Source of the DNA: Pirellulaceae bacterium
Lineage (GTDB): Bacteria > Planctomycetota > Planctomycetia > Pirellulales > Pirellulaceae
DNA: 64,000 nucleotides
NCBI GenBank assembly: GCA_019636375.1
Contig: JAHBXS010000002.1
Coordinates: 275,621 to 339,620 of the forward strand
Reading direction: 5' to 3'
The position numbers and the translations under genes were made by a program. Position 1 is the stretch's first letter. Every line of letters starts with the position of its first letter. This document shows, piece after piece, positions 63,471-64,000 of the stretch. A model generated the notes under the pieces. The model saw only the letters and a program-made list of their open reading frames with translations, was not told where the DNA came from and did no database searches.

Positions 63471-64000
63471 TTATTTGAAATCGTGGCGTTCGTTTAATCC
63501 AGATTTGGCGATTTCATCGTCAAGATTTGCTAGTTCATCTGCGGCGTAGCCCAGGATATCGAGTCGCCGTTCGGCTTCTGCTTGATTGATCTGGTGATAT
63601 TCGAGGTCGATAAAAATCCGTAAGCGAGGGTCCATCCCCAATGTTTCGGCGAGTTCAACGGCTCTGGGATAGCTGGCCGTGCGAAACATTTTGCGATTGA
63701 TCCACATCACGATCATTCCCAAGACGATAATCCCAGCCCCCCATAGGGCTCTGGTGGTCAGTGGTGAGCGGTCATTGGTGATGTTGATCGTGGCGATGGT
63801 TACTCCAATAAGCAATGCAAAAACGCTGGCCGCGCGAAACCAACCGGTAAAGATTGACTTGAAGCTTAATGGCAGATTGCCTCCGTAAAAACCGTCGGCA
63901 TCTTTCCGCACGATGAACCGCGTGCGGAACGGAATTAGCGGGACGTAGTAGACGTGAAAAAATTCAGTGGCCACAAACCCCAACCCCGGAATCTCGTCAA
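63471..64000 (-). CDS. Unknown membrane protein, 5' partial
   Basis: The frame continues beyond the right edge, and in-frame codons upstream read 'DEIPGLGFVATEFFHVYYVP', so only the C-terminal 176 or so residues are seen. There are two membrane helices ('SVFALLIGVTIATINI' and 'ALWGAGIIVLGMIVMWINR') and a soluble helical tail with 'RLDILGYAADELANLDDEIA'. The opening resembles small planctomycete proteins in which a zinc-ribbon start precedes 'FxPLxPxRT', but that region is outside the window. Function unknown. Confidence 0.6.
   Translation of the reverse strand, partial: DEIPGLGFVATEFFHVYYVPLIPFRTRFIVRKDADGFYGGNLPLSFKSIFTGWFRAASVFALLIGVTIATINITNDRSPLTTRALWGAGIIVLGMIVMWINRKMFRTASYPRAVELAETLGMDPRLRIFIDLEYHQINQAEAERRLDILGYAADELANLDDEIAKSGLNERHDFK

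Overview
The window looks like chromosome of a planctomycete, probably in or near the Pirellulales. The signs are a secreted PQQ-type propeller with a C-terminal EF-hand pair, a secreted protein resembling the planctomycete family TIGR03009, a YD-repeat protein whose N-terminus carries the planctomycete 'LExxILExRxLL' motif, an rpmJ-rpsM-rpsK-rpoA-rplQ cluster without rpsD and with an enlarged bL17, a fused AroD-AroE enzyme, and many TPR proteins. No rRNA, tRNA or CRISPR array was found.

Layout. 1-5.2 kb: the end of a glycosyltransferase, two tandem purine nucleoside phosphorylase paralogues, and two secreted proteins. 5.4-9.1 kb: the flagellar export genes fliO-fliP-fliQ-fliR-flhB. FlhB stops before its autocleavage domain and is followed by a 2-kb group II intron on the other strand (9.16-11.17 kb). 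11.2-14.7 kb (minus): a small unknown protein, a SNF2-family ATPase and a sulfotransferase. 15.1-16.6 kb: a small unknown protein and an alpha/beta hydrolase.

17.0-30.2 kb is the accessory region. It holds a decayed Rhs/YD-repeat gene with a 9-G frameshift tract near its start, an ISAs1-family insertion with perfect terminal repeats and an 8-bp target duplication, and a decayed ISAzo13-family element just after its C-terminal tip. Two AT-rich unknown genes follow, then a REP-associated (RAYT) transposase with its REP-like repeats, and an ankyrin gene with a possible SUKH-like N-terminus lying between two copies of a 390-bp duplication. This arrangement fits a decayed polymorphic-toxin locus.

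30.2-42.2 kb: a minus-strand two-component system with a PHO-box-like direct repeat upstream. Divergent from it is a seven-gene operon of one ExbB/TolQ protein, two ExbD proteins and four large uncharacterised exported or membrane proteins. This is a candidate undescribed envelope machine. 42.3-45.7 kb (minus): rpmJ, rpsM, rpsK, rpoA and rplQ, with a MITE-like inverted repeat at each end. 45.7-53.0 kb: a polysaccharide flippase, an MprF-like aminoacyltransferase domain protein, a DUF6940-like protein, an AlkA-like glycosylase, a membrane TPR protein and a TPR-AAA+ ATPase.

53.5-57.8 kb: C39-like peptidase, RLAN/RimK-type ATP-grasp ligase, GCS2-type ligase and N-formylglutamate amidohydrolase-like hydrolase in one tight operon. 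I think this is the most interesting intact system, a probable pathway for making and processing a small peptide or amide. 58.0-64.0 kb: fatty acid desaturase, aroDE, aroK, prepilin peptidase, an unknown protein and a partial membrane protein.
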